NCBI GenBank assembly: GCA_032622095.1
Contig: CP136062.1
Span: 8,893,710-8,957,709 of the forward strand
Direction: 5' to 3'
DNA: 64,000 bases
Origin: Siphonodentalium dalli
Lineage: Eukaryota; Mollusca; Scaphopoda; Gadilida; Siphonodentaliidae
In this document: positions 23,861-37,406 of the stretch, one piece after another
Layout: every line of letters begins with the position of its first letter
How positions within the stretch are numbered: the stretch's first letter is position 1
Program-made: the position numbers and the translations under genes
Notes under the pieces: model-generated
Databases searched by the model: none
What the model was told of the DNA's origin: nothing
What the model saw: only the letters and a program-made list of their open reading frames with translations

Positions 23861-25202
23861 GCTTCCAGATTTATCAGGATTCTATTACTGGTGTTATTTC
23901 TTACCCCAAAACAATTGTTAATTTTAAAACGGGGTATGTGGGTTAAATGACCGCTGGGAGATAATAGGATGCCCAATGACTCCTATATTTCTATTGTATC
24001 ACGGTAAAGCTTTTTTTGTAAAATTGGCGCGGTTTACACGATAAAACTGCAATTTACTTTCCAATTATAGGTTTCAAACAACTAATTATATAGAGTTACT
24101 CTTCTTGAATTTGTGTAGGGATACTCGAGTCAGCATAAAAAAAAATTCTGGCTGCTGATTGGTTGATTATCATTGAGGGAAATATCCCTAATCGGGAACA
24201 GAAAATCATAGCCTACGTAAATATGGCGATCGTGTATGTTTAGATGTCCAGGAAGAGTCTGGTGGCGTCCAGAAGTTACGGAAGGGGTCTGGGTATTTTT
24301 ATGCTGCTGATTTTTTTGCAGTAAATGGGGTAGTTGTGGAAATGCAAGATTATCGTTTGAAAACAATACCGAAAAGGGCGCGTTTGTTGTCACATACTGG
24401 TGCAGAGGATGACGTTCTAAGGGAAAATTGACCACTTGAAGTTCAACTAGGTCAAACCCATGGCCGGCGGGACTTTTAGTTAACACTGTCGCCTATGGAA
24501 AATAATTAGTTGTGTGTAACCTATAGGCAAAAAATTCACATTTTTCAAATATCGTTCAGGGCAGCGAATTTAGGAACACTGATAAACAAAGACTCACTCG
24601 TTTTGTTGAGTTATTATATTTTCACGCCCTACAGACCCATTTTCAGATTATGCGAGACATTTATTAACCCTCTGTCGCCGGAACTTCAACTTTTTCCGGA
24701 GGCGAAATTTTCTGAAAATCATCCATTTTGTGCATATGGGTGGACCTTTAATGTTCAAAATAGCACGGTCGAGGTGATGGAAGTTTCTCTGAGAGAAATT
24801 CGACTCAAAATCCTAAAAAGTACTAAAATTTAAAGGGACATCCGCCTATCATTGAACCAAACCATCATCGGATGGTGAAATTTTGAGGGGGGGGGGTCTA
24901 TTTCAAATGCAATTAAACATTGTATTGTTCAAAATTAGATAAATTCCTTAAAACGTATGGTTGATATACGTGACTAGTTTTCAAAACTTATACATATTAC
25001 TTTCTATCGTGTGCGTTATGCACGCGAGTCGGTTTTTACAAATTAAATTATGATGAAAAACCATGAATTTGGGGTGTGGTCACATTTGTGGTCATAATAT
25101 CCCCATTAGTGAGTGGATGGACATGGGACATGCGACACTGTGCAGTATATATGTCTATGACAAGCCTAACATGAGACATTAGTATCTTTTCTACTAAACT
25201 GC
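23861..25202 (+). repeat. L monomer, unit 20
   Basis: This 1342 bp copy has a complete MITE. Private changes are TTTCCAATTATAG near 24060 and CAAAATCC for CAAACTCC near 24808. Confidence 0.95.
24070..24521 (+). mobile_element. MITE, complete (L unit 20)
   Basis: It is 452 bp. The left TIR reads GGTTTCAAAC for GGTTACAAAC. It carries GGGATACTCGAG like the copy at 9059. Confidence 0.87.
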
Positions 25203-26086
25203 GCTTCCAGATTTATCAGGATTCTATTACTGGTGTTATTTCTTACCCCAAAAAAATTGTTAATTTTAAAACGGGGTATGTGGGTTAAATGACCGCTGGG
25301 AGATAATAGGATGCCCAATGACTCCTATATTTCTATTGTATCACGGTAAAGCTTTTTTTGTAAAATTGGCGCGGTTTACACGATAAAACTGCAATTTACT
25401 TTTCAATTATAGGCAAAAAATTCACATTTTTCAAATATCGTTCAGGGCAGCGAATTTAGGAACACTGATAAACAAAAACTCACTCGTTTTGTTGAGTTAT
25501 TATATTTTCACGCCCTACAGACCCATTTTCAGATTATGCGAGACATTTATTAACCCTCTGTCGCCGGAACTTCAACTTTTTCCGGAGGCGAAATTTTCTG
25601 AAAATCATCCATTTTGTGCATATGGGTGGACCTTTAATGTTCAAAATAGCACGGTCGAGGTGATGGAAGTTTCTCTGAGAGAAATTCGACTCAAACTCCT
25701 AAAAGTACTAAAATTTAAAGGGACATCCGCCTATCATTGAACCAAACCATCATTGGATGGTGAAATTTTGAGGGGGGTGGTCTATTTCAAATGCAATTAA
25801 ACATTGTATTGTTCAAAATTAGATAAATTCCTTAAAACGTATGGTTGATATACGTGACTAGTTTTCAAAACTTATACATATTACTTTCTATCGTGTGCGT
25901 TATGCACGCGAGTCGGTTTTTACAAATTAAATTATGATGAAAAACCATGAATTTGGGGTGTGGTCACATTTGTGGTCATAATATCCCCATTAGTGAGTGG
26001 ATGGACATGGGACATGCGACACTGTGCAGTATATATGTCTATGACAAACCTAACATGAGACATTAGTATCTTTTCTACTAAACTGC
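25203..26086 (+). repeat. S monomer, unit 21
   Basis: This 884 bp copy has AACAAAAACTC, CCTAAAAGTAC, CATCATTGG and the interrupted G tract, matching the distal half of the L unit at 8850 and so perhaps a MITE-free relative of it. Confidence 0.95.
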
Positions 26087-26929
26087 GCTTCCAGATTTAT
26101 CAGGATTCTATTACTGGTGTTATTTCTTACCCCAAAACAATTGTTAATTTTAAAACGGGGTATGTGGGTTAAATGACCGCTGGGAGATAATAGGATGCCC
26201 AATGACTCCTATATTTCTATTGTATCACGGTAAAGCTTTTTTTGTAAAATTGGCGCGGTTTACACGATAAAACTGCAATTTACTTTTCAATTATAGGTTA
26301 CAAACAACTAATTATATAGAGTTACTCTTCTTGAATTTGTGTAGGGAAACTCGAGTCAGCATAAAAAAAAATTCTGGCTGCTGATTGGTTGATTATCATT
26401 GAGGGAAATATCCCTAATCGGGAACAGAAAATCATAGCCTACGTAAATATGGCGATCGTGTATGTTTAGATGTCCAGGAAGAGTCTGGTGGCGTCCAGAA
26501 GTTACGGAAGGGGTCTGGGTATTTTTATGCTGCTGATTTTTTTGCAGTAAATTTAAAGGGACATCCGCCTATCATTGAACCAAACCATCATCGGATGGTG
26601 AAATTTTGAGGGGGGGGGGGGGGTCTATTTCAAATGCAATTAAACATTGTATTGTTCAAAATTAGATAAATTCCTTAAAACGTATGGTTGATATACGTGA
26701 CTAGTTTTCAAAACTTATACATATTACTTTCTATCGTGTGCGTTATGCACGCGAGTCGGTTTTTACAAATTAAATTATGATGAAAAACCATGAATTTGGG
26801 GTGTGGTCACATTTGTGGTCATAATATCCCCATTAGTGAGTGGATGGACATGGGACATGCGACACTGTGCAGTATATATGTCTATGACAAGCCTAACATG
26901 AGACATTAGTATCTTTTCTACTAAACTGC
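26087..26929 (+). repeat. D monomer, unit 22
   Basis: This 843 bp copy has the standard D junction but lacks the extra AT of the D units at 2232 and 10190. Its G tract is 14 bases. Confidence 0.95.
26296..26552 (+). mobile_element. MITE left fragment, 257 bp (D unit)
   Basis: It has the left TIR through GCAGTAAAT, with GGGAAACTCGAG. Confidence 0.92.
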
Positions 26930-29900
26930 GCTTCCAGATTTATCAGGATTCTATTACTGGTGTTATTTCTTACCCCAAAAAAATTGTTAATTTTAAAACG
27001 GGGTATGTGGGTTAAATGACCGCTGGGAGATAATAGGATGCCCAATGACTCCTATATTTCTATTGTATCACGGTAAAGCTTTTTTTGTAAAATTGGCGCG
27101 GTTTACACGATAAAACTGCAATTTACTTTTCAATTATAGGCAAAAAATTCACATTTTTCAAATATCGTTCAGGGCAGCGAATTTAGGAACACTGATAAAC
27201 AAAGACTCACTCGTTTTGTTGAGTTATTATATTTTCACGCCCTACAGACCCATTTTCAGATTATGCGAGACATTTATTAACCCTCTGTCGCCGGAACTTC
27301 AACTTTTTCCGGAGGCGAAATTTTCTGAAAATCATCCATTTTGTGCATATGGGTGGACCTTTAATGTTCAAAATAGCACGGTCGAGGTGATGGAAGTTTC
27401 TCTGAGAGAAATTCGACTCAAACTCCTAAAAAGTACTAAAATTTAAAGGGACATCCGCCTATCATTGGACCAAACCATCATCGGATGGTGAAATTTTGAG
27501 GGGGGGGGGGGGGGTCTATTTCAAATGCAATTAAACATTGTATTGTTCAAAATTAGATAAATTCCTTAAAACGTATGGTTGATATACGTGACTAGTTTTC
27601 AAAACTTATACATATTACTTTCTATCGTGTGCGTTATGCACGCGAGTCGGTTTTTACAAATTAAATTATGATGAAAAACCATGAATTTGGGGTGTGGTCA
27701 CATTTGTGGTCATAATATCCCCATTAGTGAGTGGATGGACATGGGACATGCGACACTGTGCAGTATATATGTCTATGACAAGCCTAACATGAGACATTAG
27801 TATCTTTTCTACTAAACTGCGCTTCCAGATTTATCAGGATTCTATTACTGGTGTTATTTCTTACCCCAAAAAAATTGTTAATTTTAAAACGGGGTATGTG
27901 GGTTAAATGACCGCTGGGAGATAATAGGATGCCCAATGACTCCTATATTTCTATTGTATCACGGTAAAGCTTTTTTTGTAAAATTGGCGCGGTTTACACG
28001 ATAAAACTGCAATTTACTTTTCAATTATAGGCAAAAAATTCACATTTTTCAAATATCGTTCAGGGCAGCGAATTTAGGAACACTGATAAACAAAGACTCA
28101 CTCGTTTTGTTGAGTTATTATATTTTCACGCCCTACAGACCCATTTTCAGATTATGCGAGACATTTATTAACCCTCTGTCGCCGGAACTTCAACTTTTTC
28201 CGGAGGCGAAATTTTCTGAAAATCATCCATTTTGTGCATATGGGTGGACCTTTAATGTTCAAAATAGCACGGTCGAGGTGATGGAAGTTTCTCTGAGAGA
28301 AATTCGACTCAAACTCCTAAAAAGTACTAAAATTTAAAGGGACATCCGCCTATCATTGAACCAAACCATCATCGGATGGTGAAATTTTGAGGGGGGGGGG
28401 GGGGGGGTCTATTTCAAATGCAATTAAACATTGTATTGTTCAAAATTAGATAAATTCCTTAAAACGTATGGTTGATATACGTGACTAGTTTTCAAAACTT
28501 ATACATATTACTTTCTATCGTGTGCGTTATGCACGCGAGTCGGTTTTTACAAATTAAATTATGATGAAAAACCATGAATTTGGGGTGTGGTCACATTTGT
28601 GGTCATAATATCCCCATTAGTGAGTGGATGGACATGGGACATGCGACACTGTGCAGTATATATGTCTATGACAAGCCTAACATGAGACATTAGTATCTTT
28701 TCTACTAAACTGCGCTTCCAGATTTATCAGGATTCTATTACTGGTGTTATTTCTTACCCCAAAAAAATTGTTAATTTTAAAACGGGGTATGTGGGTTAAA
28801 TGACCGCTGGGAGATAATAGGATGCCCAATGACTCCTATATTTCTATTGTATCACGGTAAAGCTTTTTTTGTAAAATTGGCGCGGTTTACACGATAAAAC
28901 TGCAATTTACTTTTCAATTATAGACAAAAAATTCACATTTTTCAAATATCGTTCAGGGCAGCGAATTTAGGAACACTGATAAACAAAGACTCACTCGTTT
29001 TGTTGAGTTATTATATTTTCACGCCCTACAGACCCATTTTCAGATTATGCGAGACATTTATTAACCCTCTGTCGCCGGAACTTCAACTTTTTCCGGAGGC
29101 GAAATTTTCTGAAAATCATCCATTTTGTGCATATGGGTGGACCTTTAATGTTCAAAATAGCACGGTCGAGGTGATGGAAGTTTCTCTGAGAGAAATTCGA
29201 CTCAAACTCCTAAAAAGTACTAAAATTTAAAGGGACATCCGCCTATCATTGAACCAAACCATCATCGGATGGTGAAATTTTGAGGGGGGGGGGGGTCTAT
29301 TTCAAATGCAATTAAACATTGTATTGTTCAAAATTAGATAAATTCCTTAAAACGTATGGTTGATATACGTGACTAGTTTTCAAAACTTATACATATTACT
29401 TTCTATCGTGTGCGTTATGCACGCGAGTCGGTTTTTACAAATTAAATTATGATGAAAAACCATGAATTTGGGGTGTGGTCACATTTGTGGTCATAATATC
29501 CCCATTAGTGAGTGGATGGACATGGGACATGCGACACTGTGCAGTATATATGTCTATGACAAGCCTAACATGAGACATTAGTATCTTTTCTACTAAACTG
29601 CGCTTCCAGATTTATCAGGATTCTATTACTGGTGTTATTTCTTACCCCAAAAAAATTGTTAATTTTAAACGGGGTATGTGGGTTAAATGACCGCTGGGAG
29701 ATAATAGGATGCCCAATGACTCCTATATTTCTATTGTATCACGGTAAAGCTTTTTTTGTAAAATTGGCGCGGTTTACACGATAAAACTGCAATTTACTTT
29801 TCAATTATAGGCAAAAAATTCACATTTTTCAAATATCGTTCAGGGCAGCGAATTTAGGAACACCGATAAACAAAGACTCACTCGTTTTGTTGAGTTATTA

Positions 29901-32263
29901 TATTTTCACGCCCTACAGACCCATTTTCAGATTATGCGAGACATTTATTAACCCTCTGTCGCCGGAACTTCAACTTTTTCCGGAGGCGAAATTTTCTGAA
30001 AATCATCCATTTTGTGCATATGGGTGGACCTTTAATGTTCAAAATAGCACGGTCGAGGTGATGGAAGTTTCTCTGAGAGAAATTCGACTCAAACTCCTAA
30101 AAAGTACTAAAATTTAAAGGGACATCCGCCTATCATTGAACCAAACCATCATCGGATGGTGAAATTTTGAGGGGGGTGGTCTATTTCAAATGAAATTAAA
30201 CATTGTATTGTTCAAAATTAGATAAATTCCTTAAAACGTATGGTTGATATACGTGACTAGTTTTCAAAACTTATACATATTACTTTCTATCGTGTGCTTT
30301 ATGCACGCGAGTCGGTTTTTACAAATTAAATTATGATGAAAAACCATGAATTTGGGGTGTGGTCACATTTGTGGTCATAATATCCCCATTAGTGAGTGGA
30401 TGGACATGGGACATGCGACACTGTGCAGTATATATGTCTATGACAAGCCTAACATGAGACATTAGTATCTTTTCTACTAAACTGCGCTTCCAGATTTATC
30501 AGGATTCAATTACTGGTGTTATTTCTTACCCCAAAAAATTTGTTAATTTTAAAACGGGGTATGTGGGTTAAATGACCGCTGGGAGATAATAGGATGCCCA
30601 ATGACTCCTATATTTCTATTGTATCACGGTAAAGCTTTTTTTGTAAAATTGGCGCGGTTTACACGATAAAACTGCAATTTACTTTTCAATTATAGGCAAA
30701 ACATTCACATTTTTCAAATATCGTTCAGGGCAGCGAATTTAGGAACACTGATAAACAAAGACTCACTCGTTTTGTTGAGTTATTATATTTTCACGCCCTA
30801 CAGACCCATTTTCAGATTATGCGAGACATTTATTAACCCTCTGTCGCCGGAACTTCAACTTTTTCCGGAGGCGAAATTTTCTGAAAATCATCCATTTTGT
30901 GCATATGGGTGGACCTTTAATGTTCAAAATAGCACGGTCGAGGTGATGGAAGTTTCTCTGAGAGAATTTCGACTCAAACTCCTAAAAAGTACTAAAATTT
31001 AAAGGGACATCCGCCTATCATTGAACCAAACCATCATCGGATGGTGAAATTTTGAGGGGGGGGGGGGGTCTATTTCAAATGCAATTAAACATTGTATTGT
31101 TCAAAATTAGATAAATTCCTTAAAACGTATGGTTGATATACGTGACTAGTTTTCAAAACTTATACATATTACTTTCTATCGTGTGCGTTATGCACGCGAG
31201 TCGGTTTTTACAAATTAAATTATGATGAAAAACCATGAATTTGGGGTGTGGTCACATTTGTGGTCATAATATCCCCATTAGTGAGTGGATGGACATGGGA
31301 CATGCGACACTGTGCAGTATATATGTCTATGACAAGCCTAACATGAGACATTAGTATCTTTTCTACTAAACTGCGCTTCCAGATTTATCAGGATTCAATT
31401 ACTGGTGTTATTTCTTACCCCAAAAAATTTGTTAATTTTAAAACGGGGTATGTGGGTTAAATGACCGCTGGGAGATAATAGGATGCCCAATGACTCCTAT
31501 ATTTCTATTGTATCACGGTAAAGCTTTTTTTGTAAAATTGGCGCGGTTTACACGATAAAACTGCAATTTACTTTTCAATTATAGGCAAAACATTCACATT
31601 TTTCAAATATCGTTCAGGGCAGCGAATTTAGGAACACTGATAAACAAAGACTCACTCGTTTTGTTGAGTTATTATATTTTCACGCCCTACAGACCCATTT
31701 TCAGATTATGCGAGACATTTATTAACCCTCTGTCGCCGGAACTTCAACTTTTTCCGGAGGCGAAATTTTCTGAAAATCATCCATTTTGTGCATATGGGTG
31801 GACCTTTAATGTTCAAAATAGCACGGTCGAGGTGATGGAAGTTTCTCTGAGAGAATTTCGACTCAAACTCCTAAAAAGTACTAAAATTTAAAGGGACATC
31901 CGCCTATCATTGAACCAAACCATCATCGGATGGTGAAATTTTGAGGGGGGGGGGGGGTCTATTTCAAATGCAATTAAACATTGTATTGTTCAAAATTAGA
32001 TAAATTCCTTAAAACTTATGGTTGATATACGTGACTAGTTTTCAAAACTTATACATATTACTTTCTATCGTGTGCGTTATGCACGCGAGTCGGTTTTTAC
32101 AAATTAAATTATGATGAAAAACCATGAATTTGGGGTGTGGTCACATTTGTGGTCATAATATCCCCATTAGTGAGTGGATGGACATGGGACATGCGACACT
32201 GTGCAGTATATATGTCTATGACAAGCCTATCATGAGACATTAGTATCTTTTCTACTAAACTGC
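26930..32263 (+). repeat. Run of six S monomers
   Basis: Units start at 26930, 27821, 28714, 29602, 30486 and 31375 (891, 893, 888, 884, 889 and 889 bp). The second has a G tract of 17. The fourth has GTGCTTTATGC; the fifth and sixth share GATTCAATTACTGG, CAAAACATTC and GAGAATTTCG and are near-identical neighbours. The sixth also has CCTATCATGAG and AAAACTTATGG. This set of markers recurs at 33946-35721. Confidence 0.95.
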
Positions 32264-32472
32264 GCTTCCAGATTTATCAGGATTCTATTACTGGTGTTAT
32301 TTCTTACCCCAAAACAATTGTTAATTTTAAAACGGGGTATGTGGGTTAAATGACCGCTGGGAGATAATAGGATGCCCAATGACTCCTATATTTCTATTGT
32401 ATCACGGTAAAGCTTTTTTTGTAAAATTGGCGCGGTTTACACGATAAAACTGCAATTTACTTTTCAATTATA

Positions 32473-32729
32473 GGTTACAAACAACTAATTATATAGAGTT
32501 ACTCTTCTTGAATTTGTGTAGGGAAACTCGAGTCAGCATAAAAAAATATTCTGGCTGCTGATTGGTTGATTAACATTGAGGGAAATATCCCTAATCGGGA
32601 ACAGAAAATCATAGCCTACGTAAATATGGCGATCGTGTATGTTTAGATGTCCAGGAAGAGTCTGGTGGCGTCCAGAAGTTACGGAAGGGGTCTGGGTATT
32701 TTTATGCTGCTGATTTTTTTGCAGTAAAT
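32473..32729 (+). mobile_element. MITE left fragment, 257 bp (D unit)
   Basis: Standard 257 bp remnant with the ATATTCTGG and TTAACATT variants, shared only with the copy at 35931. Confidence 0.92.
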
Positions 32730-33314
32730 TTAAAGGGACATCCGCCTATCATTGAACCAAACCATCATCGGATGGTGAAATTTTGAGGGGGGGGGGGGGT
32801 CTATTTCAAATGCAATTAAACATTGTATTGTTCAAAATTAGATAAATTCCTTAAAACGTATGGTTGATATACGTGACTAGTTTTCAAAACTTATACATAT
32901 TACTTTCTATCGTGTGCGTTATGCACGCGAGTCGGTTTTTACAAATTAAATTATGATGAAAAACCATGAATTTGGGGTGTGGTCACATTTGTGGTCATAA
33001 TATCCCCATTAGTGAGTGGATGGACATGGGACATGCGACACTGTGCAGTATATATGTCTATGACAAACCTAACATGAGACATTAGTATCTTTTCTACTAA
33101 ACTGCGCTTCCAGATTTATCAGGATTCTATTACTGGTGTTATTTCTTACCCCAAAACAATTGTTAATTTTAAAACGGGGTATGTGGGTTAAATGACCGCT
33201 GGGAGATAATAGGATGCCCAATGACTCCTATATTTCTATTGTATCACGGTAAAGCTTTTTTTGTAAAATTGGCGCGGTTTACACGATAAAACTGCAATTT
33301 ACTTTTCAATTATA

Positions 33315-33571
33315 GGTTACAAACAACTAATTATATAGAGTTACTCTTCTTGAATTTGTGTAGGGAAACTCGAGTCAGCATAAAAAAAAATTCTGGCTGC
33401 TGATTGGTTGATTATCATTGAGGGAAATATCCCTAATCGGGAACAGAAAATCATAGCCTACGTAAATATGGCGATCGTGTATGTTTAGATGTCCAGGAAG
33501 AGTCTGGTGGCGTCCAGAAGTTACGGAAGGGGTCTGGGTATTTTTATGCTGCTGATTTTTTTGCAGTAAAT
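33315..33571 (+). mobile_element. MITE left fragment, 257 bp (D unit)
   Basis: Standard remnant with no variant seen against the copy at 36772. Confidence 0.92.
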
Positions 33572-33945
33572 TTAAAGGGACATCCGCCTATCATTGAACC
33601 AAACCATCATCGGATGGTGAAATTTTGAGGGGGGGGGGGTCTATTTCAAATGCAATTAAACATTGTATTGTTCAAAATTAGATAAATTCCTTAAAACGTA
33701 TGGTTGATATACGTGACTAGTTTTCAAAACTTATACATATTACTTTCTATCGTGTGCGTTATGCACGCGAGTCGGTTTTTACAAATTAAATTATGATGAA
33801 AAACCATGAATTTGGGGTGTGGTCACATTTGTGGTCATAATATCCCCATTAGTGAGTGGATGGACATGGGACATGCGACACTGTGCAGTATATATGTCTA
33901 TGACAAGCCTAACATGAGACATTAGTATCTTTTCTACTAAACTGC

Positions 33946-35721
33946 GCTTCCAGATTTATCAGGATTCTATTACTGGTGTTATTTCTTACCCCAAAAAAAT
34001 TGTTAATTTTAAAACGGGGTATGTGGGTTAAATGACCGCTGGGAGATAATAGGATGCCCAATGACTCCTATATTTCTATTGTATCACGGTAAAGCTTTTT
34101 TTGTAAAATTGGCGCGGTTTACACGATAAAACTGCAATTTACTTTTCAATTATAGGCAAAAAATTCACATTTTTCAAATATCGTTCAGGGCAGCGAATTT
34201 AGGAACACTGATAAACAAAGACTCACTCGTTTTGTTGAGTTATTATATTTTCACGCCCTACAGACCCATTTTCAGATTATGCGAGACATTTATTAACCCT
34301 CTGTCGCCGGAACTTCAACTTTTTCCGGAGGCGAAATTTTCTGAAAATCATCCATTTTGTGCATATGGGTGGACCTTTAATGTTCAAAATAGCACGGTCG
34401 AGGTGATGGAAGTTTCTCTGAGAGAAATTCGACTCAAACTCCTAAAAAGTACTAAAATTTAAAGGGACATCCGCCTATCATTGAACCAAACCATCATCGG
34501 ATGGTGAAATTTTGAGGGGGGTGGTCTATTTCAAATGAAATTAAACATTGTATTGTTCAAAATTAGATAAATTCCTTAAAACGTATGGTTGATATACGTG
34601 ACTAGTTTTCAAAACTTATACATATTACTTTCTATCGTGTGCTTTATGCACGCGAGTCGGTTTTTACAAATTAAATTATGATGAAAAACCATGAATTTGG
34701 GGTGTGGTCACATTTGTGGTCATAATATCCCCATTAGTGAGTGGATGGACATGGGACATGCGACACTGTGCAGTATATATGTCTATGACAAGCCTAACAT
34801 GAGACATTAGTATCTTTTCTACTAAACTGCGCTTCCAGATTTATCAGGATTCAATTACTGGTGTTATTTCTTACCCCAAAAAATTTGTTAATTTTAAAAC
34901 GGGGTATGTGGGTTAAATGACCGCTGGGAGATAATAGGATGCCCAATGACTCCTATATTTCTATTGTATCACGGTAAAGCTTTTTTTTGTAAAATTGGCG
35001 CGGTTTACACGATAAAACTGCAATTTACTTTTCAATTATAGGCAAAACATTCACATTTTTCAAATATCGTTCAGGGCAGCGAATTTAGGAACACTGATAA
35101 ACAAAGACTCACTCGTTTTGTTGAGTTATTATATTTTCACGCCCTACAGACCCATTTTCAGATTATGCGAGACATTTATTAACCCTCTGTCGCCGGAACT
35201 TCAACTTTTTCCGGAGGCGAAATTTTCTGAAAATCATCCATTTTGTGCATATGGGTGGACCTTTAATGTTCAAAATAGCACGGTCGAGGTGATGGAAGTT
35301 TCTCTGAGAGAATTTCGACTCAAACTCCTAAAAAGTACTAAAATTTAAAGGGACATCCGCCTATCATTGAACCAAACCATCATCGGATGGTGAAATTTTG
35401 AGGGGGGGGGGGGGGTCTATTTCAAATGCAATTAAACATTGTATTGTTCAAAATTAGATAAATTCCTTAAAACTTATGGTTGATATACGTGACTAGTTTT
35501 CAAAACTTATACATATTACTTTCTATCGTGTGCGTTATGCACGCGAGTCGGTTTTTACAAATTAAATTATGATGAAAAACCATGAATTTGGGGTGTGGTC
35601 ACATTTGTGGTCATAATATCCCCATTAGTGAGTGGATGGACATGGGACATGCGACACTGTGCAGTATATATGTCTATGACAAGCCTATCATGAGACATTA
35701 GTATCTTTTCTACTAAACTGC
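33946..35721 (+). repeat. Two S monomers, copies of an earlier pair
   Basis: Units start at 33946 and 34831 (885 and 891 bp). The first has the GTGCTTTATGC variant of the unit at 29602. The second has GATTCAATTACTGG, CAAAACATTC, GAGAATTTCG, AAAACTTATGG and CCTATCATGAG, as at 31375, and one extra T in the tract after AAAGC. Confidence 0.95.
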
Positions 35722-35930
35722 GCTTCCAGATTTATCAGGATTCTATTACTGGTGTTATTTCTTACCCCAAAACAATTGTTAATTTTAAAACGGGGTATGT
35801 GGGTTAAATGACCGCTGGGAGATAATAGGATGCCCAATGACTCCTATATTTCTATTGTATCACGGTAAAGCTTTTTTTGTAAAATTGGCGCGGTTTACAC
35901 GATAAAACTGCAATTTACTTTTCAATTATA

Positions 35931-36187
35931 GGTTACAAACAACTAATTATATAGAGTTACTCTTCTTGAATTTGTGTAGGGAAACTCGAGTCAGCATAAA
36001 AAAATATTCTGGCTGCTGATTGGTTGATTAACATTGAGGGAAATATCCCTAATCGGGAACAGAAAATCATAGCCTACGTAAATATGGCGATCGTGTATGT
36101 TTAGATGTCCAGGAAGAGTCTGGTGGCGTCCAGAAGTTACGGAAGGGGTCTGGGTATTTTTATGCTGCTGATTTTTTTGCAGTAAAT
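35931..36187 (+). mobile_element. MITE left fragment, 257 bp (D unit)
   Basis: The variant remnant (ATATTCTGG, TTAACATT), the pair of the copy at 32473. Confidence 0.92.
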
Positions 36188-36771
36188 TTAAAGGGACATC
36201 CGCCTATCATTGAACCAAACCATCATCGGATGGTGAAATTTTGAGGGGGGGGGGGGTCTATTTCAAATGCAATTAAACATTGTATTGTTCAAAATTAGAT
36301 AAATTCCTTAAAACGTATGGTTGATATACGTGACTAGTTTTCAAAACTTATACATATTACTTTCTATCGTGTGCGTTATGCACGCGAGTCGGTTTTTACA
36401 AATTAAATTATGATGAAAAACCATGAATTTGGGGTGTGGTCACATTTGTGGTCATAATATCCCCATTAGTGAGTGGATGGACATGGGACATGCGACACTG
36501 TGCAGTATATATGTCTATGACAAACCTAACATGAGACATTAGTATCTTTTCTACTAAACTGCGCTTCCAGATTTATCAGGATTCTATTACTGGTGTTATT
36601 TCTTACCCCAAAACAATTGTTAATTTTAAAACGGGGTATGTGGGTTAAATGACCGCTGGGAGATAATAGGATGCCCAATGACTCCTATATTTCTATTGTA
36701 TCACGGTAAAGCTTTTTTTGTAAAATTGGCGCGGTTTACACGATAAAACTGCAATTTACTTTTCAATTATA

Positions 36772-37028
36772 GGTTACAAACAACTAATTATATAGAGTTA
36801 CTCTTCTTGAATTTGTGTAGGGAAACTCGAGTCAGCATAAAAAAAAATTCTGGCTGCTGATTGGTTGATTATCATTGAGGGAAATATCCCTAATCGGGAA
36901 CAGAAAATCATAGCCTACGTAAATATGGCGATCGTGTATGTTTAGATGTCCAGGAAGAGTCTGGTGGCGTCCAGAAGTTACGGAAGGGGTCTGGGTATTT
37001 TTATGCTGCTGATTTTTTTGCAGTAAAT
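36772..37028 (+). mobile_element. MITE left fragment, 257 bp (D unit)
   Basis: Standard remnant ending at GCAGTAAAT. Confidence 0.92.
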
Positions 37029-37406
37029 TTAAAGGGACATCCGCCTATCATTGAACCAAACCATCATCGGATGGTGAAATTTTGAGGGGGGGGGGGGGGG
37101 TCTATTTCAAATGCAATTAAACATTGTATTGTTCAAAATTAGATAAATTCCTTAAAACGTATGGTTGATATACGTGACTAGTTTTCAAAACTTATACATA
37201 TTACTTTCTATCGTGTGCGTTATGCACGCGAGTCGGTTTTTACAAATTAAATTATGATGAAAAACCATGAATTTGGGGTGTGGTCACATTTGTGGTCATA
37301 ATATCCCCATTAGTGAGTGGATGGACATGGGACATGCGACACTGTGCAGTATATATGTCTATGACAAGCCTAACATGAGACATTAGTATCTTTTCTACTA
37401 AACTGC

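Larger units (their letters stand above)
32264..33945 (+). repeat. Two adjacent D monomers
   Basis: Units start at 32264 and 33106 (842 and 840 bp). The first has ATAAAAAAATATTCTGG and TTAACATTGAGG in the MITE part; the second has the usual bases. The same odd-then-usual pair recurs at 35722-37406. Confidence 0.95.
35722..37406 (+). repeat. Two adjacent D monomers, copies of an earlier pair
   Basis: Units start at 35722 and 36563 (841 and 844 bp) and repeat the pair at 32264-33945 in order, including the variant MITE part in the first. The size difference lies in G tracts (12 and 15 here, 14 and 11 there). Confidence 0.95.
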
